The translations under genes and the position numbers were made by a program. Under the pieces are notes generated by a model. It ran no database searches and had not been told where the DNA came from. It saw nothing but the letters and a program-made list of their open reading frames with translations. Shown here piece after piece: positions 47,006-57,653 of a stretch of 64,000 nucleotides of DNA (position 1 is its first letter; each line of letters begins with the position of its first letter). Source of the stretch: an uncultured Sterolibacterium sp. (GTDB lineage Bacteria; Pseudomonadota; Gammaproteobacteria; Burkholderiales; Rhodocyclaceae); assembly GCA_903930535.1 (NCBI GenBank), contig CAIYYX010000104.1:1-64000 (forward strand). Direction: 5' to 3'.

Positions 47006-47599
47006 ATGAAACTCCTGCTGCAAATCTCGCGTTGGATCGACGCCATGACGGAGCACGTCGGCCGCACCATTTACTGGCTGGTGCTGATCGCCGTGCTGGT
47101 CAGTTCGGTGAATGCCAGCGTTCGCAAGCTCTTCGACATGAGTTCGAACGCCTTCCTGGAATTGCAGTGGTACCTCTTCTCCGCCATCTTCCTGCTCGGC
47201 GCCGGCTATGCATTGCTCAAGCAGGAGCACGTGAGGATCGACGTCATTTACGGAAAGTTTTCCAAGCGCATCCAGATCTGGATAGACATCCTGGGCACCC
47301 TGCTGTTCCTGATGCCCATGGCGCTCCTCATCCTCTGGCACTCCTGGCCGATATTCGTCAATGCCCTGCTCTCCAATGAGCAGTCGTCCAGCGCCGGCGG
47401 CCTGGTGGTATGGCCGGTGCGCCTCCTGCTGCCGGCCGGCTTTGTCCTGCTGATCGTGCAGGCGGTTTCGGAGTTGATCAAGCGCGTGGCCTTCCTGAAA
47501 GGCCTCATCCCCGACCCGAGCGAAAAGCCGCAGCGCATGACGCCTGAAGAGGAACTCGCGGCAGAAATCAAGGCGCGCGCAGCGGGAGCGAAGTCATGA
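47006..47599 (+). CDS. TRAP transporter small permease (DctQ)
   Basis: The 197-residue protein has four predicted membrane helices and the DctQ-type arrangement; the second half of helix 2 shows LQWYLFSAIFLLGAGYAL and the acidic EHVRIDV segment typical of the family. It couples the solute-binding protein to the large permease. The start at 47006 (MKLLLQISRW) follows GGAGACTGCCTG; a longer in-frame extension is not conserved. It overlaps dctM by 4 bp. Confidence 0.93.
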   Translation: MKLLLQISRWIDAMTEHVGRTIYWLVLIAVLVSSVNASVRKLFDMSSNAFLELQWYLFSAIFLLGAGYALLKQEHVRIDVIYGKFSKRIQIWIDILGTLLFLMPMALLILWHSWPIFVNALLSNEQSSSAGGLVVWPVRLLLPAGFVLLIVQAVSELIKRVAFLKGLIPDPSEKPQRMTPEEELAAEIKARAAGAKS

Positions 47600-49260
47600 G
47601 CGAATTCCTCATCGCCAATCTGGCGCCCATCATGTTCGCCTCGCTGATCATATTCCTCCTGATCGGCTACCCCGTCGCTTTTTCCCTGGCCGCCAACGGC
47701 ATTTTCTTCGGCCTCATCGGCATCCAGTTGGGCCTGCTCCACCCATCGCTGTTCCAGGCGCTGCCGGACAGGATTTTCGGCGTCATGAGCAACGACACCC
47801 TGCTGGCCATCCCCTTCTTCACCTTCATGGGGCTGATCCTGGAACGATCTGGAATGGCCGAGGATTTGCTCGACACCATAGGCCAGTTGTTCGGTCCGGT
47901 GCGCGGCGGCCTGGCCTACGCCGTGGTGCTGGTCGGTGCCATGCTCGCCGCCACCACAGGCGTGGTCGCGGCCTCGGTGATTTCCATGGGTCTCATTTCC
48001 CTGCCCATCATGCTGCGCTATGGCTACGACAAGCGCCTCACCTCCGGCGTCATCGCAGCCTCGGGCACACTGGCCCAGATCATCCCGCCGTCTCTGGTTC
48101 TGATCATCATGGCCGACCAACTCGGCAAGTCAGTCGGCGACATGTACAAGGGCGCCTTCATTCCCGGCTTCACCCTGGCCGTCTTGTACATGGTCTACAT
48201 CCTCGGCGTCACGCTCGTCAAACCGTCGTGGGCGCCCGCCCTGCCGCCGGAAGCCCGCGTCTTCAAGGAAGCCTCCGGCAAGAGCGGCGTCTTTTCCCTG
48301 CTGGTGCTGCTGGTCATCTCTGTGACTGGCGCCACGCTGTTCGCCCACAACTACAATCCGGAATCGCCTCTGGACGAACTCATCGTCGCCACGCTTTCGG
48401 TGGGCATCGGCATCGCCTTCGCTCTGGCGGTGGTCAACCGTTTGCTCGGACTCAAACTCTTGAGCAAGATGGCGGAGAAGGTCACCTTTGTTTTGATTCC
48501 GCCCCTGGCGCTGATTTTCCTGGTGCTGGGCACCATTTTCGTCGGCATCGCCACGCCCACGGAAGGTGGCGCCATGGGCGCCACGGGCGCCCTGATCATG
48601 GCGCTGATCCGCAATAGACTTTCCTGGAAGCTCCTCAAGCAGGGCATGGACTCGACGGCGAAGCTCACCGCCTTCGTGATATTCATCCTGGTCGGCGCCC
48701 GCGTCTTCAGCCTGACCTTCTATGGGGTCAATGGTCACATCTGGGTGGAGCATCTGCTCTCCGGCCTGCCGGGAGGCCAGTTGGGCTTCCTGATCGTGGT
48801 GAATATCCTGGTATTCGTTCTGGCCTTCTTCCTCGATTTCTTCGAACTCTCCTTCATCGTCATTCCGCTTCTGGGCCCCATCGCCGACAAACTAGGCATA
48901 GACCTCATCTGGTTTGGCGTCTTGATGGGGGTGAACATGCAGACCTCCTTCATGCACCCGCCCTTCGGCTTCGCCCTGTTCTACCTGCGGTCCGTGGCGC
49001 CCTCGTCGGTCAAGACAACGGAAATCTACTGGGGAGCGGTGCCTTTCGTGCTGATCCAGATCATCATGGTCGGCCTGTTGATCGCCTTCCCGCAGTTGGT
49101 GACTTCGGGCCTGGACAAGGAAGTGAAAATAGACACCTCCACGGTCGAGATCATGATTCCGTCGCAAAGCGAGGAGGTGGGAGCCGGCGCGAATCCGGAT
49201 GCCAAGCCCGCGGAAGACGATCCAGCCAAGGCGATAGCGCCGGCTAAGCAGGGGAAATAA
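47596..49260 (+). CDS. TRAP transporter large permease (DctM)
   Basis: DctM is the sodium-coupled permease of the TRAP system. The 554-residue protein has about 12-14 helices, longer than the usual 430, with the family motifs NDTLLAIPFFTFMG and TPTEGGAMGATGALI. The extra length is a central insertion (about residues 205-290) and a polar C-terminal tail of 45 residues, as in the large DctM subgroup. It is followed by a bidirectional terminator shared with the convergent dctP. Confidence 0.94.
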   Translation: MSEFLIANLAPIMFASLIIFLLIGYPVAFSLAANGIFFGLIGIQLGLLHPSLFQALPDRIFGVMSNDTLLAIPFFTFMGLILERSGMAEDLLDTIGQLFGPVRGGLAYAVVLVGAMLAATTGVVAASVISMGLISLPIMLRYGYDKRLTSGVIAASGTLAQIIPPSLVLIIMADQLGKSVGDMYKGAFIPGFTLAVLYMVYILGVTLVKPSWAPALPPEARVFKEASGKSGVFSLLVLLVISVTGATLFAHNYNPESPLDELIVATLSVGIGIAFALAVVNRLLGLKLLSKMAEKVTFVLIPPLALIFLVLGTIFVGIATPTEGGAMGATGALIMALIRNRLSWKLLKQGMDSTAKLTAFVIFILVGARVFSLTFYGVNGHIWVEHLLSGLPGGQLGFLIVVNILVFVLAFFLDFFELSFIVIPLLGPIADKLGIDLIWFGVLMGVNMQTSFMHPPFGFALFYLRSVAPSSVKTTEIYWGAVPFVLIQIIMVGLLIAFPQLVTSGLDKEVKIDTSTVEIMIPSQSEEVGAGANPDAKPAEDDPAKAIAPAKQGK

Positions 49261-49293
49261 AAAAAGCCCGCGCAGACAATGCGCGGGCTTTTT
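49261..49293. terminator. Bidirectional terminator between dctM and dctP
   Basis: AAAAAGCCCGCGCA and TGCGCGGGCTTTTT form a perfect 14-bp inverted repeat around GACAA, with T runs on both strands. It separates the two convergent transport units. Confidence 0.93.
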
Positions 49294-49308
49294 CCGTAGA
49301 CTGCTGCC

Positions 49309-50442
<1,134 letters not shown>

Positions 50443-50491
50443 TTAGGGTTTTAGGGCTTTCAGCAAATAATCATACTCCAAGTGCACCGCA

Positions 50492-51832
50492 TCAGGCTCC
50501 GGCCAGCTTCATGCGCTCGACCAGGATGGAGCCCACCTGCTTCGAGCCGCGAACCAGGACGTCGTTGCCGACGGCGACGATGCCTTTGATCATGTCTTTC
50601 AGGTTGCCGGCGATGGTGATCTCCTGCACCGGGTAGCGTATTTCGCCGCCCTCCACCCAGTAGCCGGCGGCACCGCGCGAATAATCGCCGGTGACGTAAT
50701 TGACGCCCTGGCCGAGGAGTTCCGTGACCAGGAGTCCCGTTCCCATCTCGCGCAGCAGCCCATTGAAATCCAGCTTTCCCGACTTGACGATCAGGTTGTG
50801 GCAACCGCCGGCATTGCCCGTGGTGGGCATGCCCAACTTTCTTCCCGAATAGGTCGACAGGAAGTAGCCTTTGAGCACGCCGTTTTCCACCACCTCGCGG
50901 TCATGGGTCGCCACACCGTCGTCGTCGAACGGACTGCTGGCCAGCCCATTGCGCAGATGCGGACGCTCGCTGATCTGAATATGCTCAGGGAAAATCTGCG
51001 TTCCCAGGCTGTCCAGCAGGAAAGAGGACTTGCGATAGAGCGCGCCGCCGCTGGCGGCATGGACGAAATTGCCTATCAGGCCGGCGGCCAGCGTCGCCTC
51101 GAAGAGCACGGGCACGGATCGCGTCGAAAGTTTCCTCGCGCCAAGACGGGACAGAGCTCGCCTCGCGGCATAGTCGCCGATTGCTTCGGGACTCGCCAAT
51201 CTGACCGGATCGCGACTCGTCGTATACCAGTCGTCGCGCTGCATGCTTTCGTTTTCCCCGGCGATCACCGCGCAGGAGAGGTAATGCCGCGAAGTCGGGA
51301 AGCCATCCATGAAACCCAGGCTGTTGGCCGAGACGAACTGCGACTGCTGCACCGAGACGCTGGCGCCTTCGGAATTCTTCACCATCGGACTGACGGCGAA
51401 AGCTGCCTGTTCGCAGTGCCTGGCCAGGGCGATGGCCTCCTCCACAGGCAGATCCCAGGGATGATAGAGATCCAGATCCATCTTCTTATTGGCCAGGAGT
51501 CCGGCTTCGGGCAGGCCGGCGCAAGGGTCGGGCGCGGTGAAGCGGGCGATGGAAAGCGCCGCCTCGACGGTAGCGCGCAATGCCTTTGGCGAAAAGTCAG
51601 AGGTGCTGGCGTGGCCGCGCTGCTGGCCGAGATAAATGGTGACGCCTATGCCCTTGTCACGGTTGTACTCGATGGTCTCCACTTGCCCGCGGCGCACCGT
51701 GACCGACTGGCCGAAACCTTCCGAGACATCGGTCTCGCACGCCGCGGCGCCCAGTTCGCGGGCATGGCGCAGCACATCGGCAGCGAGTTGGCGCAGGGTG
51801 TCATGGGGATAACTGAATTCTGATGCAGACAT
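50492..51832 (-). CDS. pmbA: Metalloprotease PmbA/TldE
   Basis: PmbA (TldE) is the non-catalytic partner of TldD in the peptidase that matures microcins and degrades some antitoxins. The 446-residue protein has the TldD/TldE fold and lacks the HExxxH zinc motif of TldD, as expected for TldE. tldD is not in the window. It is divergent from darP with only 29 bp between the starts. Confidence 0.95.
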   Translation of the reverse strand: MSASEFSYPHDTLRQLAADVLRHARELGAAACETDVSEGFGQSVTVRRGQVETIEYNRDKGIGVTIYLGQQRGHASTSDFSPKALRATVEAALSIARFTAPDPCAGLPEAGLLANKKMDLDLYHPWDLPVEEAIALARHCEQAAFAVSPMVKNSEGASVSVQQSQFVSANSLGFMDGFPTSRHYLSCAVIAGENESMQRDDWYTTSRDPVRLASPEAIGDYAARRALSRLGARKLSTRSVPVLFEATLAAGLIGNFVHAASGGALYRKSSFLLDSLGTQIFPEHIQISERPHLRNGLASSPFDDDGVATHDREVVENGVLKGYFLSTYSGRKLGMPTTGNAGGCHNLIVKSGKLDFNGLLREMGTGLLVTELLGQGVNYVTGDYSRGAAGYWVEGGEIRYPVQEITIAGNLKDMIKGIVAVGNDVLVRGSKQVGSILVERMKLAGA

Positions 51833-51861
51833 GGGAGGATCGCGTCCTTGGCAAAGCTATA

Positions 51862-52410
51862 ATGATACCCGTGGACACCCTAGATGACTTGGATAAACCC
51901 GAACCGCCCAGCAAATCGCAGAAGAAGCGCGACATGACTGCGCTCCAGGACCTCGGCCAACAGCTCGTGGAACTTCCCGCCGATCGTCTGGCGAAGCTGG
52001 AAATGCCCGACGCCTTGAGGATCGCCTTGCGCGACGCGCAGCGCTTCACCAAGAACGAAGCCAGGCGGCGGCAGATGCAATACATCGGCAAGCTGATGCG
52101 CTCCATCGACCCGGCGCCCTTCCAGGCGGCGATAGATGCCCTGGCCGGGATCTCCGCCATTGAAAACGCCAAGCAGCACCGCCTCGAACGATTGCGCTCG
52201 CAGCTCATGGAGGACGAGGCGGCAGCCTTGGCCGAGATCGCCGCGACTCATGCCGGTGCCGACCTGCAGCATCTGCGTCAGCTGCGCCGCAACGCACTGA
52301 AAGAACGTGAGCTGGCAAAACCGCCGCGCGCCTTCCGGGAAATCTTCAGGATTTTGCGCGAGCTTGACGAAACCGGCGAAGAAACCGGTTCACCATCGGA
52401 AGAGAATTGA
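51862..52410 (+). CDS. darP: Ribosome-associated protein DarP (YjgA, DUF615)
   Basis: DarP assists late 50S assembly. The 182-residue protein has the family core starting SKSQKKRDMTALQDLG and the charged helical remainder. The start is uncertain: ATG at 51862 overlaps a TATAAT box (51858-51863), so translation may instead begin at the GTG at 51871 on a leaderless or near-leaderless message. It is divergent from pmbA, the usual betaproteobacterial arrangement, and 1 bp upstream of mog. Confidence 0.92.
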   Translation: MIPVDTLDDLDKPEPPSKSQKKRDMTALQDLGQQLVELPADRLAKLEMPDALRIALRDAQRFTKNEARRRQMQYIGKLMRSIDPAPFQAAIDALAGISAIENAKQHRLERLRSQLMEDEAAALAEIAATHAGADLQHLRQLRRNALKERELAKPPRAFREIFRILRELDETGEETGSPSEEN

Positions 52411-52411
52411 C

Positions 52412-52996
52412 ATGGAACTGCTCATCGGACTGGTATCGATCTCCGACCGTGCCTCCAGCGGCGTCTACGAGGACAAGGGCATTCCTGCGCTCAAGGATTG
52501 GTTCTCGGCCGCACTCTCCTCGCCCTGGCGCATGGAGACGCGGTTGATTCCGGACGAACAGGCGGTCATCGAAAAAACCCTGAGAGAACTCTGCGACGAG
52601 ACCGGCTGCCATCTCGTACTGACCACCGGCGGCACCGGGCCGGCGCCGCGCGATGTCACACCCGAGGCCACCCTCGCCATTGCCGACAAGGTGATGCCAG
52701 GATTCGGCGAAGAGATGCGCCGGATCAGCCTCTCCTTCGTGCCCACGGCAATACTCTCGCGCCAGGTCGGAGTGATTCGCGGCAAGTCGCTGATACTGAA
52801 CCTGCCGGGTCAACCCAAGGCCATCAGGGAAACCCTGGAAGGGGCGCGTGACGCCGAAGGAAGGCTGATCGTGACCGGCATCTTCGCCGCAGTCCCCTAC
52901 TGCCTCGATCTCATCGGCGGTCCTTATGTCGAGACCGTTGATGCCGTGGTGAAGGCCTTCCGTCCGAAGTCGGCGCTGAGAAAGCCTGCTCAGTAA
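52412..52996 (+). CDS. mog: Molybdopterin adenylyltransferase Mog
   Basis: Mog adenylates molybdopterin before molybdenum insertion. The 194-residue protein has the family motifs GLVSISDRASSGVYEDKG and TTGGTGPAPRDVTPEAT. The ATG at 52412 is 1 bp after the darP stop. The cofactor it helps produce is needed by MsrP, encoded at 30.7 kb. Confidence 0.96.
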   Translation: MELLIGLVSISDRASSGVYEDKGIPALKDWFSAALSSPWRMETRLIPDEQAVIEKTLRELCDETGCHLVLTTGGTGPAPRDVTPEATLAIADKVMPGFGEEMRRISLSFVPTAILSRQVGVIRGKSLILNLPGQPKAIRETLEGARDAEGRLIVTGIFAAVPYCLDLIGGPYVETVDAVVKAFRPKSALRKPAQ

Positions 52997-53024
52997 AACC
53001 CCTCTATTGAGACTGACTCGACAT

Positions 53025-53672
53025 ATGAAGTTGCCCCGGATCGCCCTCATTCACGCACTGGCCAACGCGGTGAATCCCATCAACCAAGTCTTTGAAGAGG
53101 ATTGGCCCGAGGCGGTCCGGATGAACCTTCTTGATGACAGTCTTTCGCAAGACCTGGCACGCGCCGGCCGCGGTTTGGATGAGGCCATGAACAAGCGTTT
53201 CCTGACCCTGGCCGACTACGCCGTGGCTACTGGCGCGCAGGCCATCCTGTTCTCCTGTTCGGCCTTTGGGCCTTGCATCGATGCGGTTGCGCGCCGGCAT
53301 GCGGGCATTCCGGTGCTCAAGCCCAATGAGGCGATGATTGAGGCAGCGGTTCGCGATGGCAGGCGTATCGGCCTGATCGCCTCGTTTGCGCCGACACTGC
53401 AAAGCATGCCGGCCGAATTTCCCAGCGAGACAAAACTTGACACCGAGTTGGCTGATGGCGCGCTGGAGGCCCTGAACCAGGGTGACACAGCCCGCCATGA
53501 CGCCCAGGTCGTAGCAGCTGCGCGGCGCTTGCAGGCGCGCGGCTGCCAGCTGATTGCACTGGCGCAGTTCAGCATAGCGCGCGCCGCGCCGGCGGTGCGC
53601 GAGGCGCTGGGCATGTCGGTGATGACCACGCCGGACAGCGCAGTGGCCGCACTGCGCAAGCGCCTGAGCTGA
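53025..53672 (+). CDS. Asp/Glu racemase superfamily protein, second cysteine missing
   Basis: The 215-residue protein resembles the Asp/Glu/hydantoin racemase superfamily. The first catalytic-type cysteine is present (C78 in FSCSAFGPC), but the position of the second, in LIALAQFS, is glutamine (Q181). Two-cysteine racemization is therefore unlikely and another reaction, such as a decarboxylase or isomerase using one cysteine, is possible. The ATG at 53025 is preferred over a TTG-region start 6 codons upstream. It follows mog by 28 bp. Confidence 0.82.
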   Translation: MKLPRIALIHALANAVNPINQVFEEDWPEAVRMNLLDDSLSQDLARAGRGLDEAMNKRFLTLADYAVATGAQAILFSCSAFGPCIDAVARRHAGIPVLKPNEAMIEAAVRDGRRIGLIASFAPTLQSMPAEFPSETKLDTELADGALEALNQGDTARHDAQVVAAARRLQARGCQLIALAQFSIARAAPAVREALGMSVMTTPDSAVAALRKRLS

Positions 53673-53750
53673 AAGACCCGATGGGCGGGATACGCACGGC
53701 CCTATCTGGAGCACCTCGTTTAGCGTAGTCACGGCCACGACCCGGCTATT

Positions 53751-55223
53751 TCATATCAAGCACCACTGCGACAACAGACCTGCGCCCCAGGCCACACCGA
53801 AGCCGGTGACGTCGCTGGCCACCGCACCCAGGCCGCCGCTGCAATTGGCAGCCGAGAGGTCCATGTGCAGCCAGGGCGTCTTGGCGGTGAAGCGCTGCAG
53901 AAAACGCGCTGCGAGAATATGGTCGGCCTCGCCCTCCAGCGAGCATTGCTTGACGTCCGCGACCTTGCTCTCCAGTCCGGTCTCGTAGTCCTCGTCCATG
54001 GGAAACACGCTGACGCGCTCCCCGGACTGCCTCCCGGCACCAACGGCGAGATGGGCCAGTTCCTCACTGCTGGCGAAAACCCCCGAATAGCGGTGGCCCA
54101 GCGCCGCCACCATGCTGCCGGTGAGCGTGGCGAAATCGATCAGGAGATCGGGGCCCGACCTGGCTGCCAGTGTCAGCGTATCGGCCAGCACTAGCCGCCC
54201 CTCGGCATCGGTGTGCACAATCTCGATGCTGGTGCCATCCAGTGCGGTGACGATATCGTTCTGTTTGTAGGCCTCGGGCGAAAGATGATTTTGTGCGATG
54301 GCCAGCCAGGCATCCACCGCCACCGGCAGGCGCAGTTCCTGCACCGCGAGAAGCAGCGAGAGCGCAACTGCAGAGCCGTTCATGTCCTCGTGCATGCCGG
54401 ACATGTACTTTGCCGGCTTCAGGTTGTGGCCGCCGGTATCGAAGCAGATGCCCTTGCCGACCAGGGCCACTCGGCGTTGCGTCCCCTTCGCGCCCTTCGG
54501 ACGGTAGGAAAGATGAACGATGGCCGCATCCCTGTCGCCCGATCCCTGGGCCACGGCGCAGAAGGCGCCAGCATTCATTTTCTTCAGGCGCTTGAAATTG
54601 TATTCCTCGATTTCCCAGCCCTGCGCCTGGGCCAGATCGCGCACCCGCTCGCGGTAATGTCCCGGCGTCAACTCGTTGGGCGGCAGCGTGGTGAGTTCGC
54701 GCGCCAGGACGTTGGCGCGCGCCAAGGCAAGCACTGCGGAGAAATCCGCCGGCTTGGCGTGACCATAGAGCACAACGCGTTGCAGCGGCTTGGCGGGCTG
54801 CTTCTTCTTCGCCGGCAGGATGATGCCATTGACCAGGATGACATAGAGCGCCTCGCGCGCCAGCAGCAACTCCGTCTCGCCCACAGCGCCGCAGACGGCG
54901 AAGGCGATGCTCCCCGGGCTCTCTTCCTGCAGCAATTGCACTGCCCGGCGCAGGGCGCTTAACTGCTCGAAGCGCGGCGTTTCCGCATCTATCATGACCC
55001 AGGCGCAGCGGCCGCCGCCGGGAATGTCTGCGGCGACAGGCGTCTTGGCAAGTTCCTCGGCCTTCATGTCGCGCCGCGAGAGAACCGCCTGCAACTGCGC
55101 GAGGCCCGGCAACTCTCCGCGGAGCACCTTGACCAGGGGCATGACGATGAGCGCATGGGCATGGCGTTCCAGGACACTGTGGCTTAGCGGTCCGGGCAGA
55201 ACCTGGAACTTGGCGAGGGACAT
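53751..55223 (-). CDS. Leucyl aminopeptidase family (M17)
   Basis: The 490-residue enzyme cleaves N-terminal residues from peptides. It has the M17 metal-binding signature HTDAEGRLVLADTL, a preceding KGICFDTGGHNLKP segment with the metal-binding lysine and aspartate, and the C-terminal hexamer region. The N-terminal domain is shorter and diverged from E. coli PepA, so the symbol is left open. It is divergent from thyA. Confidence 0.93.
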   Translation of the reverse strand: MSLAKFQVLPGPLSHSVLERHAHALIVMPLVKVLRGELPGLAQLQAVLSRRDMKAEELAKTPVAADIPGGGRCAWVMIDAETPRFEQLSALRRAVQLLQEESPGSIAFAVCGAVGETELLLAREALYVILVNGIILPAKKKQPAKPLQRVVLYGHAKPADFSAVLALARANVLARELTTLPPNELTPGHYRERVRDLAQAQGWEIEEYNFKRLKKMNAGAFCAVAQGSGDRDAAIVHLSYRPKGAKGTQRRVALVGKGICFDTGGHNLKPAKYMSGMHEDMNGSAVALSLLLAVQELRLPVAVDAWLAIAQNHLSPEAYKQNDIVTALDGTSIEIVHTDAEGRLVLADTLTLAARSGPDLLIDFATLTGSMVAALGHRYSGVFASSEELAHLAVGAGRQSGERVSVFPMDEDYETGLESKVADVKQCSLEGEADHILAARFLQRFTAKTPWLHMDLSAANCSGGLGAVASDVTGFGVAWGAGLLSQWCLI

Positions 55224-55279
55224 GGCGGAAAATCCTTTAAAATAGCCTTTGATTATAATCTTCGTCCTTCGCCCTTTCC

Positions 55280-56074
55280 ATGCAGCCTTACCTTGACCTG
55301 ATGCGCCATGTGCTCGAACATGGCCATGCCAAGAACGACCGCACCGGCACCGGCACGCTGTCGGTTTTCGGCTGGCAGACGCGTTACGATCTGGCTGCGG
55401 GTTTTCCCCTCTTGACCACCAAGAAGCTGCATACCAAGTCCATCATCCACGAATTGCTGTGGTTTTTGCGCGGCGACACAAACATCCGCTATCTCAAGGA
55501 AAACGGCGTCTCGATCTGGGACGACTGGGCCGACGCCAATGGCGATCTCGGCCCGGTTTATGGCAAGCAGTGGCGCCACTGGGAAACAACGGACGGCCGC
55601 GAGATCGACCAGATCGGCCTGTTGATAGCCGGCCTGAAAAACAACCCGGATTCGCGCCGTCATCTCGTCTCCGCCTGGAATCCGGGCGAAGTGGACAAGA
55701 TGAAGCTGCCACCCTGTCATGCGCTGTTCCAATTCTACGTCGCCGACGGCGCGCTCTCCTGTCAACTCTATCAGCGCAGCGCTGACATTTTCCTCGGCGT
55801 CCCCTTCAACATCGCCTCCTACGCGCTATTGACGCTGATGATTGCCCAGGTCTGCGGCTTGCGCCCTGGCGACTTCGTGCACACCCTGGGCGACGCCCAT
55901 CTCTACACCAATCATCTCGAGCAGGCGAAGCTGCAACTTTCCCGTGCGCCGCGGCCTTTGCCGACATTGCGCATCAATCCCGAGATTCATGACATCCTCG
56001 CCTTCCGCTTCGAGGACTTCACCCTGGAAGGCTACGACCCGCAGCCGCATATCTCTGCCCCTGTGGCGGTGTGA
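55280..56074 (+). CDS. thyA: Thymidylate synthase
   Basis: ThyA methylates dUMP to dTMP with methylene-tetrahydrofolate. The 264-residue protein has the catalytic cysteine in [12 protein letters not shown] and the dUMP-binding [20 protein letters not shown] region (parts [11 protein letters not shown] and NIASYALL). Length is exactly that of the E. coli enzyme. folA starts 1 bp after its stop. Confidence 0.98.
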   Translation: MQPYLDLMRHVLEHGHAKNDRTGTGTLSVFGWQTRYDLAAGFPLLTTKKLHTKSIIHELLWFLRGDTNIRYLKENGVSIWDDWADANGDLGPVYGKQWRHWETTDGREIDQIGLLIAGLKNNPDSRRHLVSAWNPGEVDKMKLPPCHALFQFYVADGALSCQLYQRSADIFLGVPFNIASYALLTLMIAQVCGLRPGDFVHTLGDAHLYTNHLEQAKLQLSRAPRPLPTLRINPEIHDILAFRFEDFTLEGYDPQPHISAPVAV

Positions 56075-56075
56075 A

Positions 56076-56555
56076 ATGGCTCGCCTCACACTGATCGCCG
56101 CGGTGGCGAGAAACGGCGTCATCGGCAACAACAACGCACTGCCCTGGAGGTTGCCCGAGGATCTGAAGCGCTTCAAGGCGCTCACCCTGGGTCATCCCAT
56201 CATCATGGGACGCAAGACCTGGGCCTCTCTGGGGCGGCCATTGCCGGGGCGCAGCAATATAATCATCACACGCGACCGGAAGTTCAATGCCCCGGGTTGC
56301 CTCGTGGCGGATTCTCTCGCTGCGGCCCTCGATGCCTGCGGCAAAGTTGACGAGGCCTTCGTCATCGGCGGCGCCGAAATCTACGCCCTGGCCCTGCCCC
56401 TCGCGCACTGCCTGCAACTCACCGAGATTCTTCAAGAGTTCCCGGGCGACACCTGCTTCCCCGCATTTGATCGCACCGCATGGCGCGAGACCGCGCGCGA
56501 GCGCCATCAATCGGAAGCCGGCTTGGACTACGATTTCGTCACCTACGAGCGCTGA
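56076..56555 (+). CDS. folA: Dihydrofolate reductase
   Basis: FolA regenerates tetrahydrofolate from the dihydrofolate made by ThyA, so the two genes form a functional operon. The 159-residue protein starts MARLTLIAAVARNGVIG and has the substrate-binding LPWRLPEDLKRFK and the IIMGRKTW motif. The ATG at 56076 is 1 bp after the thyA stop. Length is standard. Confidence 0.97.
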   Translation: MARLTLIAAVARNGVIGNNNALPWRLPEDLKRFKALTLGHPIIMGRKTWASLGRPLPGRSNIIITRDRKFNAPGCLVADSLAAALDACGKVDEAFVIGGAEIYALALPLAHCLQLTEILQEFPGDTCFPAFDRTAWRETARERHQSEAGLDYDFVTYER

Positions 56556-56622
56556 CGCCGAGGACTTCGCCGACCGCGCACAGAACGCCGCTTTGGCTGT
56601 GGCGGTGCACGGCTGGCTGTGA

Positions 56623-57531
56623 TCAGTGCTTGGCGTGCCAGGTGGCGAAGACGCCGCGCAGCTCGCCGAGGAAAGCCACGGCGGCGGGCGATAGCACGCT
56701 GCCGCGACGGCGCAGGATGCCGATCTCGCGATAGAGGCCCGGATCGACGATCCGGGCGCTCGTCAGACGCGGATGACCCAGCAGCGACAACGCCATGGTC
56801 GGCAGGACGGTGATGCCGAGCCCGGCCTCGACCAAGCCGCCGAGCGTGTAGTGGTGATAGACCTCATAGACCGGGTCGCATTCGCTGCCGATGCGCCGGA
56901 AGGCTTCTTCGAGCAAGCTGCGCACGCGGGTGCCCGGCGCCATCATCAAGAGCTTGTACTTGACCAGTTGCTTCAGACGCAGCGACTTGTGCCGGGCCAG
57001 TTCGTGGTTGCGCGGGAAGACGGCGACGAACTCGTCGCGGAACAGCGGCTCGAAATCCACATCAATATTGCCCGCCGGCTGCGGGCCCAAACCGAAATCG
57101 GCTTCCATGCTCAGGACGCGCTGATTGACTGCCGTCGCTATTTCGTCCAGCAACCGCACCTTGATCTCGGGATAGCGCTTCTGGAAAATCGCCAGAGCCG
57201 CGGGCAGACTCGACGAGGCAATGGTCGGCAGGCAGGCGATAGTGACCCGGCCTGACTGCAACGCGGCCTCATCCTGCAACTCGACAATCACCGACTGCAG
57301 ATCGAACAGGGCGCGCTTGGCCTTGTTGAGGAATTTCCGCCCCTCGGCGGTCAGGCGCACGCTGCGCGTGGTTCTACTGAGCAGGGGCACGCCGAGAAAG
57401 TTTTCCAGATCGCGTACGTGGGCGCTGATCGCCGGCTGGGAGAGGTGCACGATTTCGGCAGCCTTGCGGAAGCTGCCATGCTCGCCGACGGCGATGAAAG
57501 TGTGAATCTTGGCGATATTGGGATATATCAT
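56623..57531 (-). CDS. LysR-type transcriptional regulator
   Basis: The 302-residue protein has an N-terminal winged helix-turn-helix (about residues 8-65, with VGEHGSFRKAAEIVHLSQPA as the DNA-reading part) and a LysR substrate-binding domain (about 90-295). It is divergent from the flavoprotein gene that starts at 57654, with an A/T-rich palindrome between, so it probably controls the cluster to its right and itself. The effector is unknown. Confidence 0.95.
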   Translation of the reverse strand: MIYPNIAKIHTFIAVGEHGSFRKAAEIVHLSQPAISAHVRDLENFLGVPLLSRTTRSVRLTAEGRKFLNKAKRALFDLQSVIVELQDEAALQSGRVTIACLPTIASSSLPAALAIFQKRYPEIKVRLLDEIATAVNQRVLSMEADFGLGPQPAGNIDVDFEPLFRDEFVAVFPRNHELARHKSLRLKQLVKYKLLMMAPGTRVRSLLEEAFRRIGSECDPVYEVYHHYTLGGLVEAGLGITVLPTMALSLLGHPRLTSARIVDPGLYREIGILRRRGSVLSPAAVAFLGELRGVFATWHAKH

Positions 57532-57551
57532 GGAATGTGATCAGTTATTCA

Positions 57552-57567
57552 GATAATTCAACTTATC
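57552..57567. promoter_or_regulatory. Candidate LysR operator
   Basis: GATAA-TTCAAC-TTATC is a perfect 5-bp inverted repeat in the A/T-rich 122-bp gap between the LysR gene and the flavoprotein gene. LysR regulators bind such dyads, although the exact T-N11-A spacing is not met (it is T-N10-A). Confidence 0.45.
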
Positions 57568-57653
57568 ATATCCTCAATCTGTGGGAACATGTACTACAGC
57601 AGTTCCGCTTCGCAACAGAGCGTCGTCCTATTCAACCGGTCAGGAGCAACACC

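Noticed and set aside
56556-56622. Gene remnant after folA (frame reading AEDFADRAQNAALAVAVHGWL with a stop)
   Set aside because: The short frame has no start of its own and I cannot match it to a family; it may be an eroded tail, but evidence is insufficient.
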